The translations under genes were made by a program, and so were the position numbers. From Symsagittifera roscoffensis (Eukaryota; Xenacoelomorpha; Acoela; Convolutidae): a stretch of 64,000 nucleotides of DNA. Location of the stretch: positions 67,310,525 through 67,374,524 of the forward strand of contig NC_087064.1 of the NCBI RefSeq assembly GCF_963678635.1, in the 5' to 3' direction. Shown here one piece after another: positions 11,101 to 21,048 of this stretch; positions within the stretch are counted from its first letter, which is position 1; every line of letters begins with the position of its first letter. The notes beneath the pieces were generated by a model. It did no database searches. It worked only from the letters and a program-made list of their open reading frames with translations, and was not told where the DNA came from.

Positions 11101-11315
11101 CGTCAGTCGGGGGAGGAGGTTTGATCTCCCTGCGACCAGTACATATTGACCCGTCAGTTGCGAATCTAGTGTCATCGCACAGTCATGGCGCAACTACAGT
11201 CAGTATTCCGGCAACCCATCTCCAGGTATTGAACCAGTCCCAACCGCCCAGAATCAGATCTGTGCCTCCTGTCAGCAACAGTCGCGATGGACGTCTGTCT
11301 CCCACTAGGACTTAA
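2160..11315 (+). CDS. SRF: Serum response factor (MADS-box transcription factor)
   Basis: SRF binds CArG boxes as a dimer and drives cytoskeletal, muscle and growth-response genes with partners such as MRTF and TCF. Coding exons: 2160-2346, 2568-3076, 3225-3521, 3593-3649 and 10359-11315. All phases fit and give 668 aa (human about 508). Residues 198-232 are the basic half of the MADS box, starting GKKTRGRVKI and ending TTFSKRKNGILKK. Exon 3 continues directly with ARELAVLTGAQV and ASETGHVYSYAT, the SRF-type rest of MADS plus the SAM extension (to about 288). The N-terminal 197 residues are acidic and Ser-rich. Residues 351-668 are Gln/Asn/Ser-rich, like SRF transactivation domains. Normally invariant positions differ: RRSTTF for RRYTTF, and KKAREL for KKAYEL. 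Intron 2 uses a GC donor inside the MADS box, and intron 4 starts GTTGGT. The start is the first ATG after the acceptor at 2151-2152. Confidence 0.93.
3077..3224 (+). other. GC-AG intron inside the SRF MADS box
   Basis: The upstream exon ends AAGAAG and the intron begins GCAAGA. No GT near this point keeps the MADS frame. The intron ends TTTTCAG at 3224, and the next exon starts GCG CGA GAG CTC, restoring the conserved KKA-x-EL sequence in phase 0. AG|GCAAG is the usual context of GC donors. The intron is 148 bp long. Confidence 0.8.
4240..5240. repeat. Tail-to-tail inverted pair of tRNA-headed SINE-like elements
   Basis: The plus copy runs to about 4830, with an internal tRNA-like head near 4676-4745 (GCGTGGCTGAGTGTTAGTG) and the tail words GAGCTGCTTTTTGTCGTG-like at about 4801-4830. 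From about 4843 the same sequence returns in reverse complement: ACGACAAAAAGCAGCTC, then a reverse tRNA-like head near 4945-4965, then reverse copies of the GGCAATTTATTAGCAT block near 4990-5005. The centre of symmetry is about 4833, so some 450 bp could fold into an imperfect hairpin. Confidence 0.65.
5491..6140. repeat. Tandem array of an exact 76-bp unit, about 8.5 copies
   Basis: The anchor TTTTAG(T/C)TCT recurs at 5491, 5567, 5643, 5719, 5795, 5871, 5947 and 6023, with a TTTTTTGTTCT variant at 6099. Every step is 76 bp. Each unit also carries TGTATACATGTGTTAGTAC (the palindrome GTATACATGT is near-perfect) and CGAACTGTTATT. Units differ by point changes only, with no length change. It lies in SRF intron 4. 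The unspaced repeat pattern and point divergence do not suit CRISPR. Confidence 0.92.
6290..6800 (-). repeat. SINE-like element, antisense, with tRNA-like head
   Basis: The reverse complement of 6448-6525 has a box-A-like stretch, an anticodon-like GACTCTTGGTCTC and a good B box (GGTTCGAATCC). The block AAAGCAGCTTTATAAAGTACAAG at 6388-6410 is the reverse complement of the tail of the same family elsewhere. Two tandem partial copies of the 5' part follow at about 6545-6680 and 6681-6790, both with the antisense GAACACTTTTATTTGCAAG block. Confidence 0.6.
7950..8440. repeat. Dispersed repeat, also at about 22220-22700
   Basis: Diverged matches in the same order include GTCTA(G/A)TTTCGAG(T/C)GAG, a GCGCC-TTTTTG-AACA-AAAAC block, CTGCAAAAAAGT, and ACCGGCTATCCT(C/G)GTT near the end (8362 and 22637). 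I cannot assign it to a known class. Confidence 0.5.
9560..9925. repeat. Dispersed repeat family ending in CTGTTGGCTATGTT
   Basis: This copy carries GAAAGGAAGGCAAACTCCACC, GTAAAGGTCACGAAAAACG, a CAGATTTC-CAGTG-AATAAAA block and CAACGGTCAGTTGGCTATGTT at its end. Other copies in the same orientation lie at about 36700-37080, 38310-38600, 40505-40815, 43030-43455 and 49225-49565. No coding capacity is seen. The class is unknown. Confidence 0.65.
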
Positions 11316-11831
11316 AAGGAACGAGCTTATTTTCGAGGCTTTCGAGAAAATTTTCATAAGAGACAAGCAGAACATCTGATACGTAAGGAATTTGTAACGA
11401 ACGTCGCAGATAGGTTGAAATAAGATTTGAAGCCTTTGAACTAATTTAGATGCTATAAAAAATCAGATGTATCTCGTTGTCTACCGTCGAAGAGCCGTTG
11501 AAGGGTCATTTCATCAATGTTATCATAGCATCGAAGATCTTAAATGTCTCTCAGAACTAATCAATCGTTTGCTAATCTAATCCTTTATACTTTAAATCCT
11601 AAATAGTTTTTATTTTCTTATATGCAGAGCATTTTCTTTCTAAGTTTAGTTTGAACCAAGCATATCGGAACATCGATTTTATTTGTATTTTGTTTTATAC
11701 TATTTTTCGTTCCTTTTAAAAGACTTGCTCACTTTTAAATTACATCAAAATTAGTAGTGACTTTAATTGATATTAAATGTATGTTTGTGCGAACTGAAAA
11801 AGTCCCAGCAGACCTATTAAATCCGTTTTGA

Positions 11832-11837
11832 AATAAA
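11832..11837 (+). terminator. Candidate SRF polyadenylation signal
   Basis: AATAAA 517 bp after the SRF stop, followed by a GT/T-rich stretch. The sequence between is AT-rich, non-repetitive and without open frames, as expected of a 3' UTR. Confidence 0.45.
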
Positions 11838-12657
11838 GAGGTGTTTAATCGATCATTGTTCAACAAAATTTGAGGCCATAAATCTATTAATTTTTTTGAA
11901 ATGGAAGAAAGTCATTTTGTTTGAGCTCAATTTTGGTTAGTTTTTGAAGATGAGCCGATCGAATGTCAGCCATTCTTCTTCCCCTTTTTTGATTTTTTCT
12001 TAAAATTTCGTAAATTTGTTGAGCTTGATACCGATTTTTTCCAAATTCGATATTATTTTTAAACTGATGATGTTTTTGTGAGATGAAGGGGGGAGCGAAT
12101 GGATTAGCCAGTTGATATTATTCCTGCTACCAGCCAGTTTCGCTTAAGTGAATAAATAACTTTTCTATTTGTTAAAGTAGACCTTATATATGCTGCCTTT
12201 CTCTATATTTCCATTACTGTTTCACTTTTCTATATTATAGTTCAAAGGCAACTTTAATTTTCTGTAAATTGACAACACTGCATTAACTGTATAATTATTT
12301 AAATTGACCAATTCAAAATTGAATATATTTGACAGACATCGTTTTATTGACAAAATACGGTTAGATAAAGCGGAATGTTCATGTTTTTTTATGCCTTAAC
12401 TTATCTTTACGCTTGCGATTATGTTTAATTTTTGATCTTGTAACGGGATTGAAGTATTTGATGCCATAGGACGAAAAGTTATTTCGACTTGTTTGAAAAC
12501 ACTTGCAAAAGCGTCATTTTAAGATTGGGAGTTTTGGATTTTTTCCCCGCTTAAAAATGCCATCAAAATTTTTATCGGTGCAGGTAATTTAGTCCAAGAT
12601 TTTGCGGATTTTTGTTTTTGGTTTAAAAAATTGCAAATGATTTATTCAGCTTTTCTA

Positions 12658-13152
12658 GTTTTTGTTCCGACTTTCGATACGAAAGTAACGGAATATTTGT
12701 GCTCGGGGTGGGTTTTTTTTTTTCTTCAGACAAATTTCGACTTTTTAACTAGCCATTTTTGACGGAACTTTTTTACATCATTCGAAAGGTATTGTTGTTC
12801 TGAGCTCAAATTTGAAAAGATATTCTACCTGTGATCATTTTTCGTAAAGTTACGGGGGTTTAAAGATTGCCATTTTGGTGAATTTGGGACAATGAACGCG
12901 CGATATACTTCGCGCTATTACCGCGTTAGCGGAGAGTTAATCCGTCTTAGAAATCGTTCCAAATTGGGTAAAAGAAGCTTGTTTGCCATAATTGGTTTGT
13001 TACAAGGAGCGAAATCTATCCTTTTGTACTTTATATGGATTTTTTTTTTCGTTTTGTTTTATTTCATTGAATTTTTCAATGTTATTACTGCTCCATAAAC
13101 CTTAAAAGGCAGTCGGAACATTCAGGGCTTCGCCCTGATACGAGCAGTCTTG
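12658..13152 (+). repeat. Hairpin-ended dispersed element, copy 1
   Basis: Starts TTTTGTTCCGACTTTCG and ends with AGTCGGAACATTCAGGGCT followed by TCGCCCTGATACGAGCAGTC. The outer TGTTCCGACT and the later AGTCGGAACA are inverted repeats, and the end holds a short hairpin, CAGGGC-TTC-GCCCTG. The 500-bp interior is shared with copies at 14824-15321 (+) and 54503-55022 (-), and a degraded copy at about 20640-21048. No transposase frame is present, so it is non-autonomous. The class is uncertain (Helitron-like or TIR-type MITE). Confidence 0.8.
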
Positions 13153-14465
13153 TTGATGTTTGGGTTCATTTTGCCCGTGATTATAGTTTTTAAGCGTCAA
13201 TGAACGTAGTGAAGACTATCATAAGTTGTGTTGATTTTCGTTCGTGAAAAGTTTCAATAGTTGTTCGCCTTTAACTGGACCAGTTTTTGCACATGCGAGC
13301 TAGCGAGCGTGGTGTCAGATTATGAAATTCCAAACCCACTAGCAAAAGTGATCATTTTGGTACCTTTTTTGTTGCATATTGGCAGTTTAAAGGCACGTTT
13401 TCTCCAATTTTTTTTAAGTGAATGTTTGTATTCTGTAAGCTTCATTGGCACAGGTCTGTACGACAGTCGACTTTAGAGCTTGGGATGTTTTGATGAGGGA
13501 GATTTGAATCCTGTAGAGGTTACTGGTTTTTCAAAACTCATCATACTTTTTTTGCCTTTTATCTCTTTTTGATCCTTTTAAAGCTACTTCTTGGCGTTTT
13601 TTCGCTTGTGTTTGCGAAGTGCAGCTTCGCCTCTGTGTCTCAATTTGGGTTAGTATTATCATAAGAAATGTTACCATAGCTTTATGGTGGTATATTTTCA
13701 ATGCGAACTTCGAAAGTTGAAAGTTTAAAAAGTCAATAGTTTTTCTTATCTCTTTTGATTTCCTCGACATTTTTCCAGCTGCCGGTTGGCTATGTTAAAC
13801 AGCGCATAAAGGCGTAAATACAATGTATGAGGCTTCACAGAGATGTGTAGTTAATTGGATTATCGGTAGGTGCTTTTCGGAAAATTCGTGTATGCTGTTT
13901 ATTTTTCGGCTCCAATTAAATCGGTCTTTTTTCCGAGATGTGATTATGTTCCAGGTAATTGAGCTTAAGTTGGCTTTAGTTTTATCTAAGTTTTTGACAA
14001 TTGTATGCGAAACCAACAAGTTCGGAAAATTGAGTTGGTGGTTAAAATTTTTCCGGCTGAAATACCGTCAGCTGTTTACTCTTTGGCTAAATTTCCCAGT
14101 ATAAGCTTGAATAAGGATAACTGTTTGAATTCAATTTTGCTGCGCATTCAAAATTCCAGTTACTAACAATCTTATCTGCAAAGGTTGTGGTGGTAAAGTT
14201 TTTATCCAGGGTATATGACAATGAATGTGATTGTTTTTAGTTTTTCTTTATAATTTTGTTTTGCCATACAAATGTAATTTGTTTCGTATATCTGCACCAT
14301 AGTCACTCATTTCTGTATCGCAAGTAGGTAGGTATATTGTTTGATTTTAAAAAATAATTGGTTTCAGTAGTGGTTTAGACATACGATCGAACAAAGCGCC
14401 TACACACATGGAAAATACGATGTAAAATTGAATTAAAATCGAAAAGAAACAAATAGTTTTTATTT
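13153..14465. other. AT-rich intergenic stretch between two hairpin-ended copies
   Basis: It holds a short copy of the GCAGCTTCGCCTCTGTGTC terminal hairpin motif at 13611-13638 and a GGTTGGCTATGTT repeat end near 13785. Frames open on both strands at 13795-14104 have AT-driven composition and no recognisable domain. I see no gene. Confidence 0.5.
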
Positions 14466-14481
14466 ATGACGTAGACGTCAT
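14466..14481. promoter_or_regulatory. Palindromic CRE-like site
   Basis: ATGACGT-AG-ACGTCAT: two inverted TGACG half-sites, as bound by CREB/ATF factors, separated by two bases. It lies 38 bp before a start-like ATG at 14520 and about 1.3 kb upstream of STIP1. It could belong to either or be chance. Confidence 0.35.
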
Positions 14482-14519
14482 TTATGAATTTTTTAATCTA
14501 AGAGAAATTTCGGTCAACA

Positions 14520-14582
14520 ATGGACCCTTTGGGCGATGAAGACTTCGATTCCCTAGCGGATAAACGGTCTTTTTATTGTTAA
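14520..14582 (+). CDS. Orphan start-like coding segment (first exon or micro-ORF)
   Basis: An ATG in good context (TCAACAATGG) opens MDPLGDEDFDSLADKR, an acidic, GC-richer stretch in otherwise AT-rich DNA. It then runs into AT-rich codons and a TAA at 14580-14582 (20 aa). The coding character ends near AAACG|GTCTTT, a possible but poor donor. No following exon was found before the repeat copy at 14824. It could be a first exon of a gene lost to repeat insertion, an alternative leader, or a micro-ORF. Confidence 0.3.
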   Translation: MDPLGDEDFDSLADKRSFYC

Positions 14583-14823
14583 TGAAAGAAGTGAATTTTT
14601 ATCCATTTCGGTCGTCTGGTTTTTTGTGTATTCTGTTTCAGAAAAAAGCCTTAATTGGCTTGAGCAATTTTTAACATTTATGTGAATTTCTTTGTTCTTT
14701 TGAATATAAAATGCACTTTCGAAAGTGAATTGAAAACGTCTTACACGTGGTGGTGAAAATTTTAGTAGCAATGGCGTCAATCTAACTTTGATTATTGGAT
14801 TTAGTTTTTAGAGTTCGCAATGG

Positions 14824-15321
14824 TTTTTGTTCCGACTTTCGTTACGCAAGTAACAGAATATTTGTGCTCTGGTTGGGTTTTTTCTTCAATCTAATTTTTA
14901 ACTACCCATTTTTGACGGAATTTTTTTTGTATCACTCAAAAAGTATTGTTGTCCTCAGCTTAAATTTGAAAAGATATTTCACCTGTGATCATTTTTAGTA
15001 AAGTTATGGGGGTTTAAAGATTGTGATTATGGCCAATTTGGGACAATTAACGCGCGATATATTCCGGGCTATTAACACGTAAGCGGAGATTTAATCCGTC
15101 TTAGAAATCGATCCAAATTGGTTGAAGGAAGCTTATTTGCAATAATTGATTTGTCAATAGGAGCGAAATCTATCACTTTGTACTTTTTATGGCGTGTGGG
15201 GGGATGATTTTCACAAAAATCTCAAATTTTATTTTTTTTATTAAATTTAATTTTTTCTTGTTATTACGGCTCCATAGACAGTCGGAACATTCAGGGCTTC
15301 GCCCTGATACGAACAGTCTTG
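14824..15321 (+). repeat. Hairpin-ended dispersed element, copy 2
   Basis: Same ends as copy 1: TTTTGTTCCGACTTTCG at the left, and AGTCGGAACATTCAGGGCT followed by a CGCCCTGATACGAACAGTC hairpin end at the right. The interior shares GGGACAAT(G/T)AACGCGCGATAT and AATCCGTCTTAGAAATCG with copy 1. Indels are few, so both copies are of similar age. Confidence 0.8.
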
Positions 15322-15770
15322 TCTCAATTTGAGTTAGAGTTATCGGACTAGTGTCAATCACCAAGTGTCTTCAAGTTCAAATAGTTATGCAATTGAAATT
15401 ATGAAACTCGGTAAATTGGAATTTTTAAAAGAAATTTGTAGTTCGTTTTTGATTTCCTTTAATAAGAGTTTAATAACATACATCCACCTTGGTGGCGATT
15501 TTTGGCCATGCAGCTTCATTTTTGGTGATTCGGCTGATAATTTTGATTGAAGTTGACCCAATTGAACAATGTCCCCCTTTATAGACCAAGTGAAAAATCT
15601 GCCCCTAACATTAAATGAGAAATTCAATCAGTAATGCTTGCGTGTACTATGCATAAGTCTGATTGGCTGAAAGTTTTTACTTTTAACGAAGTAAACAATC
15701 TCCCTCTTAAATTAATTCAGGGGTAGATTGTTCATGTGGTCTTTGAGTTTTAGTCTGATGTAATCTTGTT

Positions 15771-15778
15771 GGTTTCAG
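15771..15778 (+). promoter_or_regulatory. Splice acceptor in the STIP1 leader
   Basis: GGTTTCAG preceded by a T-rich stretch, 46 bp upstream of the STIP1 ATG. Similar acceptors precede SRF (ends 2152), LIS1 (ends 22729) and WDR5 (ends 46473). They fit either 5'-UTR introns or spliced-leader trans-splicing; the sequence alone cannot tell. Confidence 0.5.
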
Positions 15779-15824
15779 ATCCTGTGTTTATTTCACTCTC
15801 TTCTTCGCTCTTCGCTGACCGAAG

Positions 15825-17498
15825 ATGTCAACCGCGGACGAACTGAAAGCACTCGGCAACAAAGCCCTCCAGAGCGAGAACTATGACGAGGCCATCAAAC
15901 ACTACTCGGAAGCGATCGCTATTGACCCCTCGAACCACGTGCTGTACAGCAACCGGTCGGCCGCATACGCGAAACAGGGAAAGTACGAAGAGGCTCTTAA
16001 AGATGGCGAACAATGTGTGACCCTTAATAAATCGTGGGGTAAGGGTTATTCGCGAAAAGCGGCAGCCTTGGCTTACTTGGACAAAATTGAGGAGGCGGAA
16101 GCGTGTTATAATGAAGGCTTGAAAGTGGATCCAGAGAACCAAGCTCTTAAAGACGGCCTGGCGGAGGTTCGAAGCAAGAAGCAAAGAAGCTTCAACCCAT
16201 TTGCCAGTCCAGAAGCAATTGGGAAGTTGCGAGCTGACCCCACTACCCGCGAATACCTCAATGACCCTTCTTTTATGCAGATGTTGGGGATGGCGCAATC
16301 GAACCCACAGTTAATGACGTCACTGATGCAAAGCGATCCCAGATTCATGAAGGCTCTGGGAGTCATTTTGGGAATTAATATCTCCGACATGAGTGCGGCA
16401 GGGGACGATGATTCGGAAATGGATACCGCTGAGCCGACTGTGTTTTCGGCCAAACCTCAAACGGCTTCCAAGTCAGAGCCAGCTAAGAAAACTCCACCTG
16501 CACCTGAAAAACCAAAAATGACACCCGCCGACGAAGAAAAAGAGAAGGGAAATGCTGCCTACAAGTCGAAAGACTTCGAAACTGCTCTGCAACATTACGA
16601 CAAAGCCATTGAACTTGATAACACTAATATGAGCTATGTGCTGAACAAAGCCGCTGTTTATTTTGAAATGGGAGACTACTCGAAATGCATTGAGATGGCC
16701 TCGAAATCTATTGAAATTGGTCGCGAGAATCGTGCTGAGTTCAAACAAATCGCAAAGGGATATTGTAGAATGGGAAATGCTTACCTGAAACAAAAGGATT
16801 ACAAAGCCGCTTTGGAGAATTTTGAGAGCTCTCTTTCTGAGTTCAGGGATCCTCAAATTGTACAAAAGTGCAAACAGGTTGAAAATTTGATTAAAGAGCA
16901 GGAGCGTAAGGCTTACATTGACCCTGTGAAATCAGAAGAAGCCAGACAACAGGGAAATGAGCTCTTCCAGAAAGGAAACTACCCTGACGCGATTAAGATG
17001 TACGATGAGGCTATAAATAGGAACCCGGAAGATCCGAAGACCTACTGCAACAGAGCTGCTTGCTACATCAAGGTAGGAGAGTTCTCGCTAGCGGATCGAG
17101 ATTGCGACGAGACTCTGAAACGCGATCCGAAGTTCATGAAAGCGTACCTGCGAAAAGCTCAGTCTTGGAAAACGAGAGATCTCGACAAAGCTGCTGACAT
17201 TTTGCGATCAGCTCAGAGTATTGAACCAGATAACAAGGAAGTGGCGGACGCCTTGCTTGACATCAAAGACATGAAAGCGTCTCGTATGATGAATACGGGT
17301 AATCTAACGGAAGAGGAAATCAAGGCAAGGGCTATGCAGGACCCAGCTGTACAGGAGATTCTTGCCGACCCTGGAATCCGAATGATTCTCAACCAAATGC
17401 AAGAGGATCCTAAGGCGCTTGCCGATCATTTGAAGAATCCGGTGATTGCGAAGAAGATAGAAAAGTTGATGGAATCTGGAATTTTGCAGATGCGATGA
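15825..17498 (+). CDS. STIP1: Stress-induced phosphoprotein 1 (Hsp70-Hsp90 organizing protein, HOP)
   Basis: A cytosolic co-chaperone that holds Hsp70 and Hsp90 together to pass clients between them. One uninterrupted frame of 557 aa (human 543). TPR1 is at about 4-105, with the carboxylate-clamp residues K8, N12, N43, K73 and R77 at exactly the human positions. DP1 (about 128-190) has SPEAIGKLRADP and DPSFMQMLGMAQ. A Pro/Lys linker leads to TPR2A (about 235-350) and TPR2B (about 370-470). DP2 (about 500-557) has MQDPAVQEILADP and ends GILQMR. Start: the first ATG after the leader acceptor, matching the human N terminus. Vertebrate orthologues have many introns, so an intron-free copy beside intron-rich genes is unusual. 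It may reflect intron loss or an old functional retrocopy. No clear AATAAA was found nearby. Confidence 0.97.
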   Translation: MSTADELKALGNKALQSENYDEAIKHYSEAIAIDPSNHVLYSNRSAAYAKQGKYEEALKDGEQCVTLNKSWGKGYSRKAAALAYLDKIEEAEACYNEGLKVDPENQALKDGLAEVRSKKQRSFNPFASPEAIGKLRADPTTREYLNDPSFMQMLGMAQSNPQLMTSLMQSDPRFMKALGVILGINISDMSAAGDDDSEMDTAEPTVFSAKPQTASKSEPAKKTPPAPEKPKMTPADEEKEKGNAAYKSKDFETALQHYDKAIELDNTNMSYVLNKAAVYFEMGDYSKCIEMASKSIEIGRENRAEFKQIAKGYCRMGNAYLKQKDYKAALENFESSLSEFRDPQIVQKCKQVENLIKEQERKAYIDPVKSEEARQQGNELFQKGNYPDAIKMYDEAINRNPEDPKTYCNRAACYIKVGEFSLADRDCDETLKRDPKFMKAYLRKAQSWKTRDLDKAADILRSAQSIEPDNKEVADALLDIKDMKASRMMNTGNLTEEEIKARAMQDPAVQEILADPGIRMILNQMQEDPKALADHLKNPVIAKKIEKLMESGILQMR

Positions 17499-18593
17499 TG
17501 AAGATGAGTTATTATATTTTTCGCAGATAGCGGAGCTTTATCGTTTTTATTATTCTTATACGAATTAATGACTGTTGCTTACATGCTTGCGTTACTGAGT
17601 TTTGGCGGCGTGTAAGACAAGCCACCTGATCCGGCTGAATATTTTGCAGATGCTGGTTCGGTTGCAAAGTTAATTTAATGTACTCAACATTACTTTTTAT
17701 TCGTTAAGACCATTAGGATTTTTCGAGTTATTATTTTCGAGATCAGTTACTCGTTTCGCGCGAAGAGGCGAGTTAAGTGTAGATCTGTGAAAGAGTTTAA
17801 AAATTGGTTGAGAATAACAATGGTATTTTCAAGTGTAAATAAGCTAAATTAGTTCCTACTTTATTAGGTTTTGTGATTTTTTGTTAAAAAACAGAAAAGA
17901 CGCTTAAAAAGAGAAAAAATTACTTGAGAAGTTGTTTTGATTTTTTATTCTTGCGATAAGCAAGGATAATGCAATTGGGTACTAGAAATTTTTCTCGTAA
18001 ACAGCTTTGATCAAAGCACTGATCACCTGGACTCATTCATCTACTGGGCCTTTTAAGGATTTAAAATAGCCGGACTAGTAGAAATTTGCTTTTTATGTTC
18101 ATAGTAATTTCGTCATTGTCTTTTCGTTTTAATAGGTTCCGGTTTATTTTATATCGACTTAGTGGCTTCTTATTGCGCGGTTTGATGACCCAACAAAATG
18201 TTTGCGTGTGTGTGTACTTAGTGGAAGCGGGACTGAAAGTTTTTTTTAAATAAATTTGAAGTTTCTTGAATGTTTTTGGCTTGAAGGGTTTCTGAAGAGT
18301 TTTAGGCTACTCGGAGCATCTGGCGTAGAGATAACAGAACTGATTGAGACGGCAAAGGCTTGTGTTTCGGCCAGGACCTGTTTTTTTTGCAAACTAGAAT
18401 TGTTACGTCCCATAGCCCGACTTTTGTTAAAGACTCAGCTTTCTTCCAAGTTGCTGTAACACCCATGCGTGAGACGTCAGAAATCGAGTTAGATGTCAGT
18501 CGAGACCTTTTTTTTGCAAAGTGTAGATTTTTGTCTAGTTAAGATTATTGTCTCTGCGTTTTTTGGCTTAGTTCCGCGGAAACTGCTTTTTTA
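17499..18593 (+). other. STIP1 3' UTR and intergenic sequence
   Basis: AT-rich. The first 300 bp are non-repetitive and probably 3' UTR. The rest resembles other T-rich intergenic repeats: TTATTGCGCG-TTTG near 18170 matches 8835. I see no gene. Confidence 0.4.
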
Positions 18594-20190
18594 CGCTTGC
18601 GATTAGCCAGCGTTATCAAATCGAATGTAGACTGTTTTCGGGTTAAAACTAGTAGCTTAACAAAATCAGTTGAATCCATTATGATGCTGACATGCTGAAT
18701 TTCATGAAAATTCAAATTTAACCACTGGGTTTCACTAGTTACTAAAGGGTAGTTTCAGGGTGAACTTGAAATTTTTGAAAGTTTTATTTTTGAAAAATCA
18801 GTTTTTTTCGGCTCAATTGCTGTCTGCTTATAGATTTTTGGCCTTGTTGCGTCTTTGTAATCTTTTTTTTGAGACACTTTGAAAATTTAATCACTTTTTG
18901 CGAAATTTTTTTTTTTCAAAACTCCTTCTTGAGAAAAACTAAAACCCGTTTTTCTAAAAAACGGTATCCATAGAAAGACCGCCCTCAGTCTTTTGTGCGT
19001 ACTCCATACTCTCCTGGTCTCGTTTTGCTCACCCCTTTCTCTACAAACTTCGCAAAATCTGTGAGGCGGTTTTGACCGATATTTTCAATTTTTTTCTCAA
19101 AAAATTAACCTACCAAATCGTAGATTTTAGTTTCAATGAGCAGATCGGATTTGAAAAACTACTCATCATAAGCAGCTACGCCTAAATTTTTTTATGAATG
19201 AAACTATGGCCTTCGGAATACTCGAGTTTTGATTTTTTTTTGACTGTTTTTTAATCTTTTTCATATTTTCTCGAACTAACCCCGAAAACTAACCTTTTTC
19301 AATTTTCTCACACTTGAGGTTGTGGGTTCAATGGAGATAAAGGGTAGTGAGAAGCTTCACTGCATTAGCGGCCATTCACAATTTTTTCTTACAATTAGTT
19401 GTCGCCCTCGGAAAAGTCAATTTTTAGAGCTTTTTTCAAAATACCCGCCCATATCTTAGATTTGGGAACAATCCAAAGAACGGGTTGTATGAAGCTCCTT
19501 TGCATTCCAGAGAACTACCCTGTCGAACCTGGGTTTCTGAGTTCAATCGAAATTACATGCTGGGTGAATTTTCTCTGCGTAAGTGGATACATCCAACTTT
19601 TTTCAAACAAAAACTATGAGTTGGGTAATGTCAAATTTCTGCTTTTTAGACCATATTTTGACTCTTCTCGATAATTATCCTGCCAAAATTGATATCATAG
19701 GTTTAATCGACACAACAGGTTTTCGGAAGCTTACCCTTAAATTTTGCTATGCTTACTTTGTTTTAGAAAAAAAGTAATGCCCTTGAAACAAAAGAAATTT
19801 TGAAATTTTCACCTTTTTTCGAATGTTTTGGACTCTAATCGAAGAAGATTACCTTGCCAATTCTCAAATTAAGTGTTCAATCGAGAAACCCGATTTTGGG
19901 AATCTTCTTTACCGGCCACGACTTGCTTTTGTCAGAAAAAAAGATACGGATTCCGGAAAGTCAAGTTTTTGAACTGTGACCGTTTTTTTAGAAAGTTTTC
20001 TTGAAAACTACCCTATCAATTATGAGATGAAAATTTCAGGCAAAAGATGCGGTAGCGAGAATTTTACTGCAGAAGTGGCTACTCCTCTGTTTTTTTGTAA
20101 GAGAAAATTTATGTCTTTGTGAAAATTCCAAAATCTCAAAAAGTTTTTACTCTTCTCATTTATTTTATTAGAGAAACAACAAAGGTTTTG
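18594..20190 (+). repeat. Long dispersed element, about 1.5 kb, copy 1 (second copy 49672-51160)
   Basis: Starts with GCTTGCGATTAGCCAGCGTT (a short hairpin) followed by ATCAAATCG and ends near TTATTAGAGAAACAAC. The copy at 49672-51160 has the same blocks in the same order: AGACCGCCC near the middle, GGTTGTGGGTTCAATGGAGAT, GTTTAATCGACACAACAGGTT and AGAGAAACAAC. Neither codes for protein. Fragments also lie at about 30350-30870 and 57230-57830. Confidence 0.75.
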
Positions 20191-20639
20191 AGCAAAGTCC
20201 AATTTTTAATAACCCATTTCGTCCGCATCAGTATAACGTGTTCAAAAATATCAAACGCGTACCTCCAGCTTTAGCTAGACCCTTGTGTCCTTAATTGAGA
20301 CATCCGAAATGTTGGTTCACCTTGATTTTTGCGCATTTTTCTGTGTTTCGACTTTTGCTTTTTATGATTTTGTTGTATCGCAAGTGGTGCAAAGCTCGGG
20401 TATAGCTCCTAGTAAAGTCCTGGTATCTTTGTTTGGGATGTTTTTGGCTTTTGTTCCAATTTTTTTTGGACGAAAACGGTTTTTTGAAGATTTTTTTTTC
20501 AGTTTTATCGTTTTTTTTACTTGATTTTAATCATAGTCATATATTTTTGTATATCAAATGGTGCGAAGTTGGCTTTGCCTCTGTGTGTTTGTTTGCCCTC
20601 TCAGTTCTTTTGTTTATTTGTTTTTTTTTGGTTTTTTAC

Positions 20640-21048
20640 CACTTTCGAAAAAAAATAACGGAACATTTGTGATCAGCGTGGTTTGTTTCTTGAGGAGTGG
20701 TTTGTTTCTTGAGGCGTGGTTTGTTTCTTGAGGCGTGGTTTGTTTATTGGTTTGTTTCTTGAGGCGTGGTTTGTTTTTTGAGGTTTGATTCTTGTGGTTT
20801 GCTTCTTAACTAGCAATTTTTTACGGAGTTTTTATAACATCTGAATGATACTGATGTCCTTTGCTCGAAGTTTAAAAAATTTCTATTGCTGCGTTACTAA
20901 ATGCAAACTCTTATTTGGTGCTTGGTTGTCATGTGAGGGGAGATTTTTTAAATGAAAAATTTATCAATCTTTTGTTCAAAACTGCACCCGACCCATAAAA
21001 TTGGAATTGGGAACATTTAGAGCTTCGCTCTTGTACCATAAGTCTTGT
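20640..21048 (+). repeat. Degraded hairpin-ended element with an internal 19-bp minisatellite
   Basis: The left end (ACTTTCGAAAAAAAATAACG) and right end (GGGAACATTTAGAGCTTCGC) correspond to copies 1 and 2. Near the left, at about 20675-20808, the phrase GGCGTGGTTTGTTTCTTGA is repeated about five times with changes. Confidence 0.6.

Noticed and set aside
13795-14104. Overlapping frames on both strands (75-93 codons)
   Set aside because: AT-driven composition, no start context, no similarity that I recognise. Overlapping frames on both strands are expected by chance here.
12658-15321. Helitron classification of the hairpin-ended family
   Set aside because: There is a hairpin near the 3' end, but no 5' TC and no CTRR(T) terminus in the expected place, and inverted TGTTCCGACT ends argue against it. 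The class is left open.
15825-17498. STIP1 as a dead processed pseudogene
   Set aside because: The frame is fully intact, all five TPR1 clamp residues and both DP domains are conserved, and a leader acceptor is present.
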